Below the pieces are notes generated by a model that was not told the origin of the DNA, did not search any database, and was given only the letters and a program-made list of their open reading frames with translations. This document shows positions 1 to 12,000 of a DNA stretch of 64,000 bases, in pieces (position 1 is the stretch's first letter; every line of letters starts with the position of its first letter). Location: NCBI GenBank assembly GCA_010093515.1, contig MU001692.1, positions 45,305 through 109,304 on the forward strand, given 5' to 3'. The position numbers and the translations under genes are program-made. The stretch is from Lineolata rhizophorae (lineage: Eukaryota; Ascomycota; Dothideomycetes; Lineolatales; Lineolataceae).

Positions 1-2
1 TT

Positions 3-305
3 CGACAGGCAAATGAGGAGCTTTCTGGACGGAAAAAGCGCAAGAGAAAGCTGATCAAGCAAGATGGGCCCCTTAGTGTACTTGATGGACAAGAAATGAT
101 TGACAACCAGGAGCTGGAGGAGCAGTGGGGGAAGGATTTGGCTGATGATGCTCGCATCGTGGTTGGGGTCACCACGAAGAGAAGACGATGGGGTAAATGT
201 GGTATCAAAGGACACAACTCCAGGATATGCCAGGGCGATACTCCAAGAGCTAGAGATCATGATGATACCCAAGCTGATGAAATTGCTTCAAAATTGATGG
301 AGTAA
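3..305 (+). CDS. C-terminal part of pogo-like transposase (5' partial)
   Basis: The frame is open from base 3 to the TGA/TAA-type stop ending at 305 and gives 100 residues with no start inside the window. Residues 10-17 are very basic (KKRKRKL). An acidic segment follows, then RRWGKCGIKGHNSRICQ near residue 65. In fungal pogo transposases this C-terminal motif is usually a CxxC...GHN...C zinc knuckle. Here the first cysteine position is tryptophan (TGG), so the knuckle has lost one ligand. Such transposases cut and paste the element through a DDE nuclease, which is not visible here. The copy may be a decayed one, but no stop or frameshift is seen in the part present. Confidence 0.6.
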   Translation, partial: RQANEELSGRKKRKRKLIKQDGPLSVLDGQEMIDNQELEEQWGKDLADDARIVVGVTTKRRRWGKCGIKGHNSRICQGDTPRARDHDDTQADEIASKLME

Positions 306-335
306 TGAGAGGATTTGTGGTGGTGATGATGGAAG

Positions 336-369
336 CTGACCGACCAGGGGGTCTGACCGACCAGGGGGT
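336..369 (+). repeat. Tandem 17-bp duplication at transposon end
   Basis: Two adjacent perfect copies of ctgaccgaccagggggt, at 336-352 and 353-369, followed by TA. It sits just downstream of the transposase stop codon, where a terminal inverted repeat is expected. I saw no inverted copy elsewhere in the window. Confidence 0.7.
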
Positions 370-370
370 A

Positions 371-2115
371 CTACACGTTATAATAAAAAATATAATAAAA
401 AAATATATGCTGACAAGAGGAAAAACGCCCAAAGCGCAGTATATGAAAGAAGTAACAATAGGCTAACAAAGCTAAACTGAAAGGAATTAAAATAATTCGT
501 TGAAATGAATAAACTTTACTATAGAGATGAAAAGTATGAAAGTGTGAAAATGTGTCCGAGTGGGAAGGATGTACTAAAGTAGGCCAACCATGCCTGCCTA
601 GAAAAGTGCATCAAGGAAAGCAAGGACATGAAAGTACATTGCACCTGAAATGCAACAGCAAAATGCTCTAGGTACCACGTTACCTATGTACTCTAGGTCA
701 CTGTTCGAACAGTCCAGTCCAGCCGTTCTCGAATACATACTACATAGACATGACAGCGCGGATAAGGTTTGACGTTTCCTCGTTGCCCGGCGGAAGTCAA
801 ATCTGGCCCGTTCCATTGGCGGCAAGACGAGCCTAGCAGTATCCCGGGGTATTCTCATAGGCTCATGCTCGGCCCCAATGTCGGCGGAATCCATGGACGG
901 CTTGGCAATGCATTGTTTGCTGGCTCCGACTACCTAGAGTCCTACAGCCGCACGGATCCTATGCCGAGCTACTAGTGACGGCTTCTTCCTGGCATCCGGC
1001 CGGTTCCAGAGCATGGGGCCATCCTTGGTCCCAACGCAGGGTGGACTGCCTTTGGCCGAAGCAGGGACATGGGAGCTCTCGCGAGCACCGGCCGCTCTTC
1101 AGAGAACAGGAAAGAAATCCGCGCAGCTCAGCTGAAACCGGCGAGACGGGCGAGAACGGAGGCTCGACCTCGACCGCGGGCGCGAGAGGAAGGTCGTTGG
1201 CCGGAGGCGGAGACGGGCTGGTGGCGAACGGCGCAGGGTCGGCCGCGCACAGGCCTCGGGGGGCCCAGCCACGCAAGCCCGCAAGCCACGCAGCCACGCA
1301 GCAAGTGCCAGTTCGCCAAGTCTGCGCCGGCCGCTCCATCGCGCCAATCCCGGCCGCCGCCGGGGGCTGCTCCATCGCCGCCGGCCCCAGAGCGCCCGTC
1401 TCCGCGACACACACCACCCGTCCGCCACGCCGTTGTGGTTTTCCGGCCTCCACAGTCGCTCCTTTGGTCTAGTTTGTATTCTTTGCGTCCTTTGCCGTTG
1501 TAATTGTCGCCCAGTGCTGCGCTTCCCATCGTGTCCGCCCTGCACCTCCGCTCCGGCCTCCTAGTTTAGTCGCATTGCGCGCGCTCTTTAACCACGCTTC
1601 CTCTGCCTTACGTAGTTGTCCTCCGTGCCTCACCAACCACGCGCTCCTTCCGGTCCGTCAATCGCCCGGCCGCCCGGCCGCCCGGCCTGCACCTGCCTTT
1701 CCTCGTGATCATCGGCCATCCCGGCGCCGTCTTTGCTCCGGGCACTCCGGGTCCACGTCGGTCCCCTTTCGAGCATAGAGTTGCGCTCCCTTACCTCGCT
1801 GAGACAGGCTTGCGCGGTTTGCTCGGGTGGAATGCGGTCGCTGTAGCTGCCCACCGGCTCGTGCTCGCTCGCAGGCGGGCGCGCAGGTGAGAGTGAGAGA
1901 GAAGGAGGGAGGGCAGGAGAAGAGGGAGCACGAGCAAAGGGCGGGAAGCAGCCATCGCTGACTGACCACTCTGCTCGCTCGCAGAGCATCGGAAGGCGTG
2001 CCAGCTTCCGCTCGCCCCCCCCCGACGACCGGAGCAACCACGACGCGAGAGGGCAAGGACAGTGGAAGGACAACGAGCAGCCTGGCCCCCTCGTCTTCGT
2101 GTGCGCGACGCCATC
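371..2115. promoter_or_regulatory. Intergenic region and probable 5' leader of SSK1
   Basis: About 1.7 kb without a supported gene. Bases 371-560 are A-rich. From about 1100 the DNA becomes very GC-rich, which leaves long open frames on both strands (for example 1069-1503 + and 1099-1545 -), but these overlap each other, are low-complexity and match nothing I know. The last 250 bp hold CT-rich and GA-rich runs typical of fungal core promoters or leaders. No clear TATA box was found. Confidence 0.4.
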
Positions 2116-5100
2116 ATGGCCGACCTGAAGACGCGCTTCTCGAGCGCCCGCACAAAGCTGCTACGCCGCGGCTCGTCCATGATGTCGCCCGGCAAGTCCG
2201 CTTGCGCCGAGAATAGCGGCCAGAGCCCCGGGAGCACCCCGCCGACGTCCATCAACGACTCCCCGACTCGCACTCGCCACGGGTCGCGCGCCTCGACGTT
2301 AGCCTTCAACCAACAGCAGCAGCAGCAACAGTCACAGCAGCACAAGCAGGACCAGCAGAAGCAGCAGAGCAGCACGTCTTCCGCACCGCCCACTGCGCCT
2401 TCGTCCACGACCGCTGCCGCTGAAGATGACACCACGTCCACCCGCCCGCCCGTGTCGCGCCGCCGAACCGGGAGCTACAGCTCCCGTGACGTCTCGTCCT
2501 TGCGGTCGCAGGACGCCTCGGTCAAGGAACAGCAACACTTACAACAGCAACAGCAGCAGCAGCAGCAGCAACAGCAACAACCGCAACCGCAACCCGTGGT
2601 GGTGATTGAGAAGGCCACACCGGAGTTTGGAGCACGGCGTCGCGGTCCGGACAAGCTTGGACAAGTCCCGGGAACGGGGAGCACGGAGCCCGCGGATGAC
2701 TTGGACGAGCCCCAGCCACTACCTACGCACACGTTCCCACCGTCCAATGCGAAGAACAGGCCTTCCCAAGGCGTGCTCCGCCGTCAGTCTCTGGTCACCA
2801 CGGCCAATGTTCGCGCCGTACGGACGCTGTTGGACGGGGATGGGGATGGAGCCGAGGCGGGCGAGGGCGTGGATCCGCAATACAGGATAACCGGAACCCC
2901 GGGCCTCGACCGCAGCGGGAGCATAGGAAGAGGGACAGCCGCCGGGGTAGGCGCAGGAGCACCTTCTGCCCAGACGGACTATCTCGCATCACTGGGCCCG
3001 GCAAGCTTCAGCGCTAACATGCTGCAGCGCAAGATCTGGGTACGAAGAGCCGGCCACGGCCAGTCGGCCACGCTGGTCCAGGTGCGAGAGGACGACCTGG
3101 TCGACGACGCGCGCGACGTGATACTCCGCAAGTACCAAAACTCGCTTGGGCGAAGCTTCGACGCGCCGGACGTGAGCCTACGCATCGTGCCGCGTGACAC
3201 CAAGCACCCTGAGCGCGCTCTGGGCCCGGACGAGGACATTTGCCGCACGCTTGACGCCTACTTTCCAGGCGGCCAGACGGTCGACGAGGCTCTCATCATC
3301 GACGTGCCCACCCGGAGGACGCCGAGGCCGTCCCCGCGAGGCCACCACCCGCCCCATCACCACATTCCCTACTACCTCGACGAAGCCACGGCCCGCCCAG
3401 GCGAAAACGGCGGCGACTACTTCCCTCCCATGCCCGCGACTTTGCCTTCACCAGCCGCCCTCACTGACCTGTCCCACGCGAGCCGCGGCTCCCTGCACGG
3501 CGGCGTCGCCGGCTCCTCGACTGCGCTCGCGGACCGTCATGAACGCGCCATCTCGGTGCTCAACACGGGCCAGATCGCGCCGTTGCCGTCGCCGGGCGCC
3601 GATCGCCGCCGCCCCCACCACCCGCGCCCGCGCTCCACTAGGCACAACACGTCGTCGCCGACGGCGACGACCTCGCTGTCCGGAGGGGTCGGTGGGACCG
3701 GCGCCGGCATCGGCGCCGGCGGCATCGCCGGCGCGTCCACGTCGTCGGTCCCGGCCACGGCGGGCGGCGTCATCACCGGCTCGCGCGCCCCGCGCCCGCG
3801 CCTCGACTCGTCGGCCTCGGACTCCAAGCCGCCGCAGCCGCCGCCGCCGCCGCCGCCACAGATGCCCACGCCGCCCGTCGTCGACGCCAGCAGTCCCGGC
3901 GGCGCGGTCGCGGGGCCGGTGGCGGGCGGACCTGGGGCTCCCGGCGCGGTGCCGACATCGGGACCCGCTGCCGCCGCCGCAGCCGCGGCGGCGGCGATAG
4001 GTGCTACCGCGACGGGCTCGTCGCCGCCGACGCCGCGCGTGGCGTCGCCGCGGCCGGCGGGGCAGGAGCGCAAGAGCGGCAAACGGGGGCGAAGCAAGGG
4101 GAGCAGCGGCGGGGGTGCGAACGCGAACGCGGCCACGGCGGCGTTGGAGGCGACGCCGGCGCTGCCGGCGGGCTTGCTGGACGGGTCGGTGCCGCCAATC
4201 AACGTGCTCATCGTCGAGGACAACATCATCAACCTGAAGCTGCTGGAGGCGTTCATGAAGCGGCTCAAGGTGCGGTGGCAGACGGCCATGAACGGGCGCG
4301 ACGCCGTGACCAAGTGGCGCGCGGGCGGGTTCCACCTCGTGCTCATGGACATCCAGTTGCCCATCATGAGCGGGCTGGAAGCGACGAAGGAGATTAGGCG
4401 GTTGGAGAAGGTCAATGGGATCGGCGTCTTTGGCGTGGAGGCGGTCGCGAAGAGGGGCAAGAACGGGAGTCTGAGCTTGGGAGCCGGGGTTAATGGGGAG
4501 ATGGTTGGGGCGGAGGGGAATGGGACGGGGACTGGGAGCGGCGAAGGCGAGACGGAAGGGGAGCCAGAGGGCCTAGACGAGAAGGATAAGTTAGACAAGG
4601 GCGTCATGTTCAAGAGTCCGGTTATCATTGTGGCCTTGACGGCGAGCTCGCTGCAGAGCGATAGGCACGAGGCGCTGGGGGCAGGGTGCAACGACTTTCT
4701 GACAAAGGTGAGTCTTTTTTTTCTCTCTTTTCCGAACTTCATTCCCATCGAGTGCGAGACCCGCTTTCAGTCATCATCGGCTAACAGAGCAATACGCGCA
4801 GCCCGTCAACTTCGTCTGGCTGGAGCGCAAGGTCAAGGAGTGGGGCTGCATGCAGGCCCTTATCGACTTCGACGGCTGGCGCAAGTGGAAGGACTTCAAC
4901 ATGTCGGACGGCGCCGCCGACCAGCAGCACCGCCAGCAGCAGCAGCAGCAGCACTCGCTGGGCTCCAAGAATGACGGGGCTGGTGCCGGGGTGACCGTAG
5001 GAGCCCCGGCGGGCGTGTCGATCAAAGATGTGGCTGTCTTAGGGGGGACAAAGTCGGCGGCGGCGAGGGTGGGTGGTGATGCCGCAGAGGGCGTGGCCAA

Positions 5101-5158
5101 GGTGCCGGCCGAGGATGAGTTGGCGGTTGAAGATGATAGTACGAGTCCGGATGGGTAG
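2116..5158 (+). CDS. SSK1: Ssk1-type two-component response regulator (HOG stress pathway)
   Basis: Two exons, 2116-4707 and 4802-5158, joined across a 94-bp intron (gtgagt donor, ctaac branch) to give about 982 residues. The start is the first in-frame ATG, in a good context (ccatcATGG). The long N-terminus is disordered, with glutamine runs near residues 66-85 and 138-160 and Gly/Ala/Pro-rich stretches. Residues about 306-395 form a compact conserved-looking segment beginning KIWVRR. The receiver domain starts near 693 with VLIVED (E701, D702). The phospho-acceptor is D745 in LMDIQLP and the conserved lysine is K864, the last codon of exon 1. As in fungal Ssk1, a loop of about 75 residues interrupts the receiver. 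Exon 2 adds the WLERKVKEWGCMQALIDFDG tail. Family role: accepts phosphate from the Ypd1 relay and, when unphosphorylated, activates the Ssk2-type MAPKKK. Confidence 0.93.
4708..4801 (+). other. SSK1 intron
   Basis: Donor gtgagt at 4708, branch-like ctaac near 4781, acceptor cgcag ending at 4801. Splicing joins DFLTK to PVNFVWLE, restoring the end of the receiver domain. Without splicing the frame runs into unrelated sequence. Confidence 0.9.
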
Positions 5159-6485
5159 AGCTGGAGCATGTGGTGGTAGGCTAATCGTGTTAGCAGGAGC
5201 AGCATAGCGCGTATCTTTCCCCTTTTCTTTTGTCATAGCGTTTTGGTATGTGTGTGTATGTGCCTCTCTATGCTCGTTACTCCTTTGCTGTTTGGTAAAA
5301 GGGTATTTCCTGGTTGGCTTTCAGCAAATAGCGTTGGCTTGTAATCGCTTTTTCCTTTTTCGCCCTTTTTAAGGGCCCTTCTATCGGTGCTACTCTTTTA
5401 GTATGTTGGCAAGCCAGCAAGAATATTTTTTGCTTTTGCTCCTGCGGCTGCCGCTTGTTTAGTCGGCCGTTGTTTCTCTCACTTACCGGGCTAGAGCTGA
5501 CGCCCCGGATTTGTCATATGGTAGTCTACTTGGGCTGACGTGTTGACCACCAACTTGTCTTTTTACCTTCTTCTCTTTTCTTTTCCTTTCCCGGTTTCGG
5601 CCGCTTAAATACTGGCGGCTGCTTGTTTTGCTTGTCTCGATGGAAAGATGGAAGGGATACACGTAATGCGCACACGAAAAACGGGAGTTTATTAATTATG
5701 GGCTTATCCCCGGCTTATCCCTTGCTTGATTCTGTACAGACCGAAAGTAATTGGTGAGGTCTTGAGGTCGTACGCACTACGGAGTTGGGTGAGGTGGAGC
5801 TATGCGCATGATGAACGAGAGAGCCATGTTGGGTTCATCAACCACCTTAGTCGACCGCAGTACAGAAATGGGCAGCTCAAGCTTTAAGATAAATGGTTAT
5901 TTACACCATATTTAATTTTTGCAAGTCGTCCTATAGCTTAAATCCAAATTCGAATTAAGGCCGAAATGTCAAGGCTATGTCTTGAGCCACTTTGACTTAA
6001 CAGGACCCTCGTTTGCAGCTTGTAAAAGTAAAGAGCACCCACTTTTGCCAGTTAGGTGTGCATTAGTCTATATGCTTTCCTAATGTTGGAGCTATTTCAA
6101 TGAAATATCCCGTAGCTCACTAAAAATTCTTAAAAATAAAAGGACGCTTGGTTGAACTAATGACACTTCAACCCGAGCAGAGCTTTAAAAGCTACAGGGT
6201 TCAAAAGCGAACGATAGAGAGAAGCTGCCGTGTGCATATATCAAACGATGGTAGTATGAGTGTTTATGAACGTACATGATTGGCTGGAATGTTTCCCCCT
6301 ATTTGCCCAATCGCAGCCACTTGTTGAAGACATTACACCGTGGAATGTAAACTCTTACCATTTTGCTAATACTAGGAAATCTACCACAACACTTGCTAAC
6401 CAAATAACCACTAACATCAAGAAATTGCCAAAGTAAACCTAATTTATACCCATCAGGGAACTCCTGCTACGTCTCAATTCTAATC
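5159..6485. other. Convergent intergenic region between SSK1 and the dehydrogenase gene
   Basis: About 1.3 kb between two 3' ends. The first 450 bp are T-rich (tttcctttt-type runs), as expected for a fungal 3' UTR and poly(A) region. From 5880 to 6450 the DNA is AT-rich with no open frame of note. No repeats or RNA genes seen. Confidence 0.5.
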
Positions 6486-7572
6486 TCATAACTTCGCCTT
6501 CCCCCAACCTTCCTCCTTCAACCACCCAAACACCTCTTCAACCCCAGCATCTCTCCTACTCACCACATGTCCCGCCCCTCTCGGTCCCGGATCATTATGC
6601 AGACTCACCACCCTCGTCTGCTCATGCCCGACCTCCAACACCGTCCCACCGACCATCAACGGATCCTCCACACACCTCAGCATCGCCTCCGCCACCTCCT
6701 CGGCCGTGGCCCAAACATCGCGCTCCATATCCACGAAGCGCAGCTTCTCCGGATGCTCCGTCCACAGCGGCGTGAGGATGAGCCCCGGCGACACGCAATT
6801 GACGCGGATCCCCAGCGTCGGTTCGAGCGCGGCCAGCGAGCGCGAGAAGCCCGCGATGGCCCACTTGCTCGCCACGTAGAGCGGCACGTTCAGGTCGGCC
6901 GTCTGCCCGGCGATGCTACTGATGTGCAGGATGCGCTTGGGGTTGTCGGGGCTAGCGCGCTGGGGCCGCGCGGCGGCGGCGGCGTCTTCGCTGGCTGGGG
7001 AAAGGAACTCCGCGATGGCTAGTTGGGTCACGCGGACGGGGTGCGTGAGGTTGATGTCGAGCTGGGCGTAGCGGCCGCCGGCCGGGTCGTCTTTAGAGGG
7101 CATGGCCTTCTTCTTGCTTCCGGCTTTGCCCTCGTCGGCGACGGACGCAGACCCGGGAGGGTGCCAGAAGCTGCTCCAGCGCGGCTCGTACACGCCGGCG
7201 CCGGGACAGACGATGTCGATTGTGCCGAAGGCCTTGCGCGCGGCGACGAACATGGCGTCTAGGTCGGGCCAGTGAGTAACGTCGGTGCGTTGGAACACGG
7301 CGGCCGGACCTGAGCTCGATGAGGGGTATTTTGTGAGGAGCTCCTCGGCTTCGGAACGCAGTGAAAGGTCTGCGAGGAGAACAGAGCAGCCTCGTGAGAG
7401 GAGGAGCCGAGTGAAGGCGAGGTTGATGCCTAGTTGATGGACCATTAGTTGCGTGGTTGGGACTAGAAGGAACAAGTGAAATAAATGTCGAGTTACGGCA
7501 AAGCTTACCTGAGCCCGCACCCGTCACGATAGCAGCCTTGCCTTCGACAGAGAAGGGAATTTGCGTTGCCAT
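6486..7572 (-). CDS. Classical short-chain dehydrogenase/reductase (15-PGDH-like)
   Basis: Two exons on the minus strand, 7572-7509 and 7429-6486, with a 79-bp intron (gtaagc donor, ctag acceptor) that splits the nucleotide-binding motif; 335 residues. Spliced, the N-terminus reads IVTGAGSGIN, the Rossmann TGxxxGxx turn. LLADLS places an aspartate after beta-strand 2, which favours NAD(H) over NADP(H). The catalytic set is visible as ISSIAG (serine region) and YVASKWA (YxxxK). An insertion of about 30 residues rich in Lys/Ser lies between PGAGVYEPRW and the LDINLTHP helix. These enzymes oxidise or reduce secondary alcohols or ketones; the substrate cannot be read from the sequence. The neighbours give no pathway context. 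Confidence 0.88.
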
Positions 7573-9061
7573 GGTAAGTGACGGAGAGTCAATATTGCAT
7601 TGGAAGGACGCTGTATTATTAGCTAGCTATCGGTCAACAAGAAAGTATTTGAATCGTTTCTTTTCTGCCACGTTGTCAAAGAAACTCAGCTCTGAGAAGG
7701 CGCTAAGATAAGCATAAGAGTTCCTCCTCGCCACTGGCCGAAACTTTACTATTCACAAGAAACGATTCGCGTGAGTATGTTGTTTGCGGACCTTAACACA
7801 ACTGGTGGTCTGCGCGTGGTGGGGCAGTGCGGGGAGATTGGGCACAAGACCGATTGGTTTATCGACGCATCGCTTGTTAAGATAGTAGCTGCGAGCTCTC
7901 CAATAGGGAAGGTATACCGGCACTCCCCGGTAAAAACACGTGTGACATGACTGTTGAATCAAGAGATGAGAAGCTGCGGTCGCTGGAACAGACGACCGCT
8001 TTGTAATGTACTTGACAGAGCGCTAGACATGGGATCACATGCCTAAGTCGCTACATCACATACAAGCGCACCTAAAACTCAAAAGTGAGCTTGATTACTA
8101 CTGACTAGCAGGCCGCCTTTGCGCAAAGCCGCACCTAATCCACACTCATAACAGAGCCAAGCAACTGTGCCCAAGCCAGGCACAACCAACTTGCTCCACG
8201 CCAAGCAAACGCATTACTCATTAACGGCTGTTTGCTCTCTTGCTTGTTCTTTGAGCTACGCCAGCTCCCGTCGCTTCTGCGGCTGGAAGCCTCAGGACGA
8301 CAAAGAGGATAAATCCCACCTCTTGTTCTTTCATAATCTGCCATCACTTGCAGCGGTAGGCGACTAAAGCCCTACCGGTCCTCTAGAGGTATTTGGCAAG
8401 CTATCCAGACGGGTTGGTCTAGTAATTCGCTAGTCGATGGGCTGAAGTGGAATCCTCCTCTTGACAGTGTTGTTACTTTCTTCCCTTGCTGCTTCCTGGA
8501 CTGTCGCTCTGGATCACGTACGTGATGGGTTTGACCTGGCGCTTAACGCCGACCCAATGCACAAGGTATGGTTCTCTGGAGTGCTGGAGAGAGAAAAGAA
8601 AAGACAACGGAAACCCTTTGAAACTCCTGGTATGCCCCCTCGGTACTAATTTGTACCACTCTTGAGCGCTTGCCAATGCTGGATATAAAGGAAAGGAGGA
8701 AATCAGGTCCTCGATGTACCTGAAAAAAAGCCCCCGCATTCGTATGATGGGAAACGCCACTGTGCTTAGGAAAGGATAGAAACAAGGGTGTAAGTGGGAA
8801 AGGGGAACTAGAACGGCAACGGAACTAGATAGTAAGAACATCTAAGACCGTAAGCAAGGCTTGCATATTTATTTAGTCGCGCTAGGTAGTCCAAGGCGAG
8901 GAATACGTATCATCGCTCAAGTTGTCTTCGTGCGGTGCGCCGCTCATAAGACCGCCATAGTTGTACGATTTTGTTGAGTCGCTGTGATTAGAGCTGAGGC
9001 GTCTTCATAGGCAAGCGACCCCACACGGGAGTCAAACTACCGTGATAGCGCGCGATGGCGA
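7573..9061. other. Intergenic region between dehydrogenase 5' end and Red1-like 3' end
   Basis: About 1.5 kb holding the dehydrogenase promoter (near 7573-7900) and the 3' region of the Red1-like gene. The open frames present (up to about 120 codons) start on non-ATG codons or lack any recognisable composition. I see no gene, repeat or RNA here. Confidence 0.4.
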
Positions 9062-12000
9062 TCAAATGTTAAGCACGCGCGACGGATCCTTGAGGAAGTC
9101 GCGCCGATACTTTACGATTGTGGATCCGACCAGCTCCAGTATATTCGGATCGTTTATGCTTAACGCATTGATGATTTGCATTAAACCGGCGGTGTATTGT
9201 CGCCTCTCTTCGTCAGTGCGGCCGGGATTTTCGGGACCAATCTGTGCTTGTAACATCTCGGCCGGTTCTGTAAAAAGAACACGCAGTTAGCTGGCAACGG
9301 GGGACGAGGGGAATGGAATCGGAACACTCTAGTGGATGAGCCACTGAGCTACATACCAGAGAGCAGCATGTCACGAAAATGTTGACTCTTGCAATGGGGA
9401 TCGTTGCACGCCCCACCCATTGTCTCAAAGATGCAAAGAGTCTTCATAGGATCGATTTTAGTGCTGTAGGTCAGGGACCTAAACCCCCCAGTCACTTCGT
9501 TGGCGAACTCTGGGTGATAGCGATATGCTTTGAAGATGGCAAGGGGGCTTTCGTATGGGGTGAAGGGAATCTGGTTGACCGCGGAGCGAACCTAAAGAAA
9601 TTATCCGTTTGTCTCTATACTACGACGGGAAGGAAAGCCTTACATCGGAGGATTGAGAATACGTTGGCTGGCTCGATTGCAATTCTGGGACGAGGTCATC
9701 TGCAATGGGCATGTCTCGCTCATGCCCAGCCTGCTTGTCGGCGCTAGCGTTGGTTTGAGCTGAATCATCCGAACTATCATCAGAAGATGCCTCATCGCTA
9801 TCAGAGCTGTCGGAGTCAGAACCATCAGATGATTCTGCTGGGCTCGCAGCTTGGATCGCATTAGCGACGGCATCTACGTTTGGGAACTTGGGCTCTTCTG
9901 GTTCGTAATCTATAGGCGATTCATCTAGGGAAAGGATGCCGAATTCGCGCTGGATTTTGGTCTCCGTATCTCCTTCCTCCACGACCGGGGCTTGGTTGGT
10001 TGTACTCTCCTCTTCGGAGTCTTTAGCATCGGACATTGACACATCCGTATCCACTAAAAGGCTATTGTTAGTCGCTGCCTGGGTCCCATTTACGGAGTTC
10101 GTTTTCGTATCGCTCCCACACATACTCAGTGCGTCGTTTGCAGTGGTGTTACCCGCGTCTTCGCTTTCCTCTACGGGTTTGTTGATCTCCGCGACTAGCG
10201 TATCGGCGGCATCACTTGCTCCATTTATCTTTTCAACCGGATCCGGTGGAATAACTTCGCCTGCGCCCCGAAGATGATGAGTTAGGAAACCAACGCATGA
10301 AATACTAGGCATTTCACGCCTAGAACCTAAGATGACTTAGACTGAATAAGCACCTACCTTCTTTGGTTGAGGGCATTGTGGAGGCGTTTTGCACAATAGA
10401 AGCCTCTTGCTGGGCTTGTTCCTCTTGTTCTTGCTCCTCTTGCTGGATCCTCAACTCTTCCCTCACAGCTTTCATATCCGCGTGCGCCATCCCCTCTGTA
10501 TCCACGCCCAAGCTCTCTAGTTCCTGCTCAAGCTTCTTCTTATCCTCCATCTCGCGCAGATTTTCAGCTTCCAGCTCGGCCATCTCGCGCTTCAACTGTT
10601 CTAGCTTCGAGTTCCGAGCCGTCAACTTGGCGTCAAGCGCAAAAATACCGGACTGGGTTTCTTCGCGCTTCTTGCGCTTCCACCCCAGGTCCTCTGTATT
10701 CGGAGTGGACGCGCCGCTAGGTTGAGCGACACCCCCGCTGACAGACAATGAAGGGGCCAAATTGGGTGGTGTGGGCGCTATGGACACTAGAGTCTGAGCC
10801 GCAAAGGCCGTAGCTGGCGTTTCTTGCCTCTCGGAAACCGACATTTGTTGCTGCTGTGCTGGGAGAGATGGCGGGGGTGCAGCCATCGCTCCTGCCGTGG
10901 GTGTTTGGGTCCGACTAGCTTTTTCCTTGCGTATCTTCTCCTTCAGCGCAATCGCCCTGCGGAGCGCCTCAATCTCCCTATCCTTCGCCGACAGTTGTGC
11001 ATCGATCCCGCCATTGTTGCCTGCCTTTGCCCCATACCCATCTGGAGCTAATGGTGTATGCGGTGTGCTGTTGCCCGTCTGACTTCTAGCTAGTTGTGGG
11101 CGCGACGGAACTTCTGAAAGTCGACTACCGGACGGCAATTTCATCGTGTTCTGCAGCTTCAGCGGCGTCGACGGCGTCGAACCGGCGGACGTCACTCCGT
11201 GGCCCATGCATCCATCTTCCATAACAATATCTCCATCGCCGTCTTCGTCGTCATCGCTACTCACTTCGATGATCATCGACTCCTCGGGGCTGTCTCGAGC
11301 CTGACCAAACGGGCGCCTATGTTTAGCCTTCGGAGACGAAAAGTCGAAATCGGCTGCAACAGGGCGCTTTCTAGCAGAAACTGGGGGCGCTGGCGGTGTG
11401 GCGAGTGGCTTCATAGATGGCCCCTGGACCTGAATTTGAGCTTCGGGAGATGCCATCGTAAGTCCGGGAATAGCCGCATTACCTGCGGAAGGGGGAGCTG
11501 ATGCCTCTTGGCGCGGCGAGGGATGAAACGACGCTTTAGAGGGCTCCTCAACGCTGGCGCTGGTGCTGCGGCTGTCGTCATCGACAGTTGCTCTTTGCTG
11601 CGTCTGAGCTAGTGGTGTCGCGGCCTGCGAAGGCGGGTCAAAGAGAGAGGACGACGACTCAGACGCGGATCGCATTGGAACATCGGCGGATTGGGCACCG
11701 GCGGCACCCTTTCCTTGACCGGCTGCTTTCTTTGCTGCTAACTCCTTCATTTTTGCTCTCGCCAGCTCCGTCTTCGCCTTCTTTTTCTCTTCATGACTCA
11801 TTGCTTGAGCTTCTGGAGCAGGAGACACATTGGAAGCCTTAGCCTGCATAGCTAGCTGCGGTTTACCGGTCTTAGCTGCCGCAAGGCGCTTGAGGTACTC
11901 GGCACGATCATTAGAAACCGGGCCATTAGCAGCGGACGGAACCTTTGGAGCAATTGAGCTCCTGGTAGGAGGTGCGCTAGGTGTTGAGCGTGCCGGAAGA

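Larger units (their letters stand above)
1..370 (+). mobile_element. Right end of a pogo-type (Tc1/mariner superfamily) DNA transposon, truncated by window edge
   Basis: The window opens inside an open reading frame whose last 100 codons match the C-terminal layout of fungal pogo/Fot-like transposases: a basic stretch followed by a zinc-knuckle-like segment containing GHNSRIC. About 30 bp after the stop codon lie two tandem copies of a 17-bp G-rich motif (336-352 and 353-369), then TA at 369-370. Pogo-family elements insert at TA, and their fungal terminal repeats often carry C-rich runs at the ends, so I read 368 as the probable right end. The left end and catalytic DDE domain lie upstream of the window, so activity cannot be judged. 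Family assignment rests on the C-terminal motif and the end structure only. Confidence 0.6.

Noticed and set aside
1069-1545. Overlapping 130-165 codon frames on both strands upstream of SSK1
   Set aside because: Mutually overlapping, low-complexity and without motifs; more likely a GC-rich promoter or leader.
3448-4748. Long antisense frames (295 and 403 codons) opposite SSK1
   Set aside because: They are shadows of a very GC-rich, low-complexity coding strand and consist of Arg/Ala/Gly/Pro repeats with no start context or motif.
9281-9360. tRNA-like string (revcomp tgtagctcagtgg) inside the last intron of the Red1-like gene
   Set aside because: No matching D-stem, anticodon stem or T-arm with a B box could be folded around it; the segment is an ordinary intron with good splice sites.
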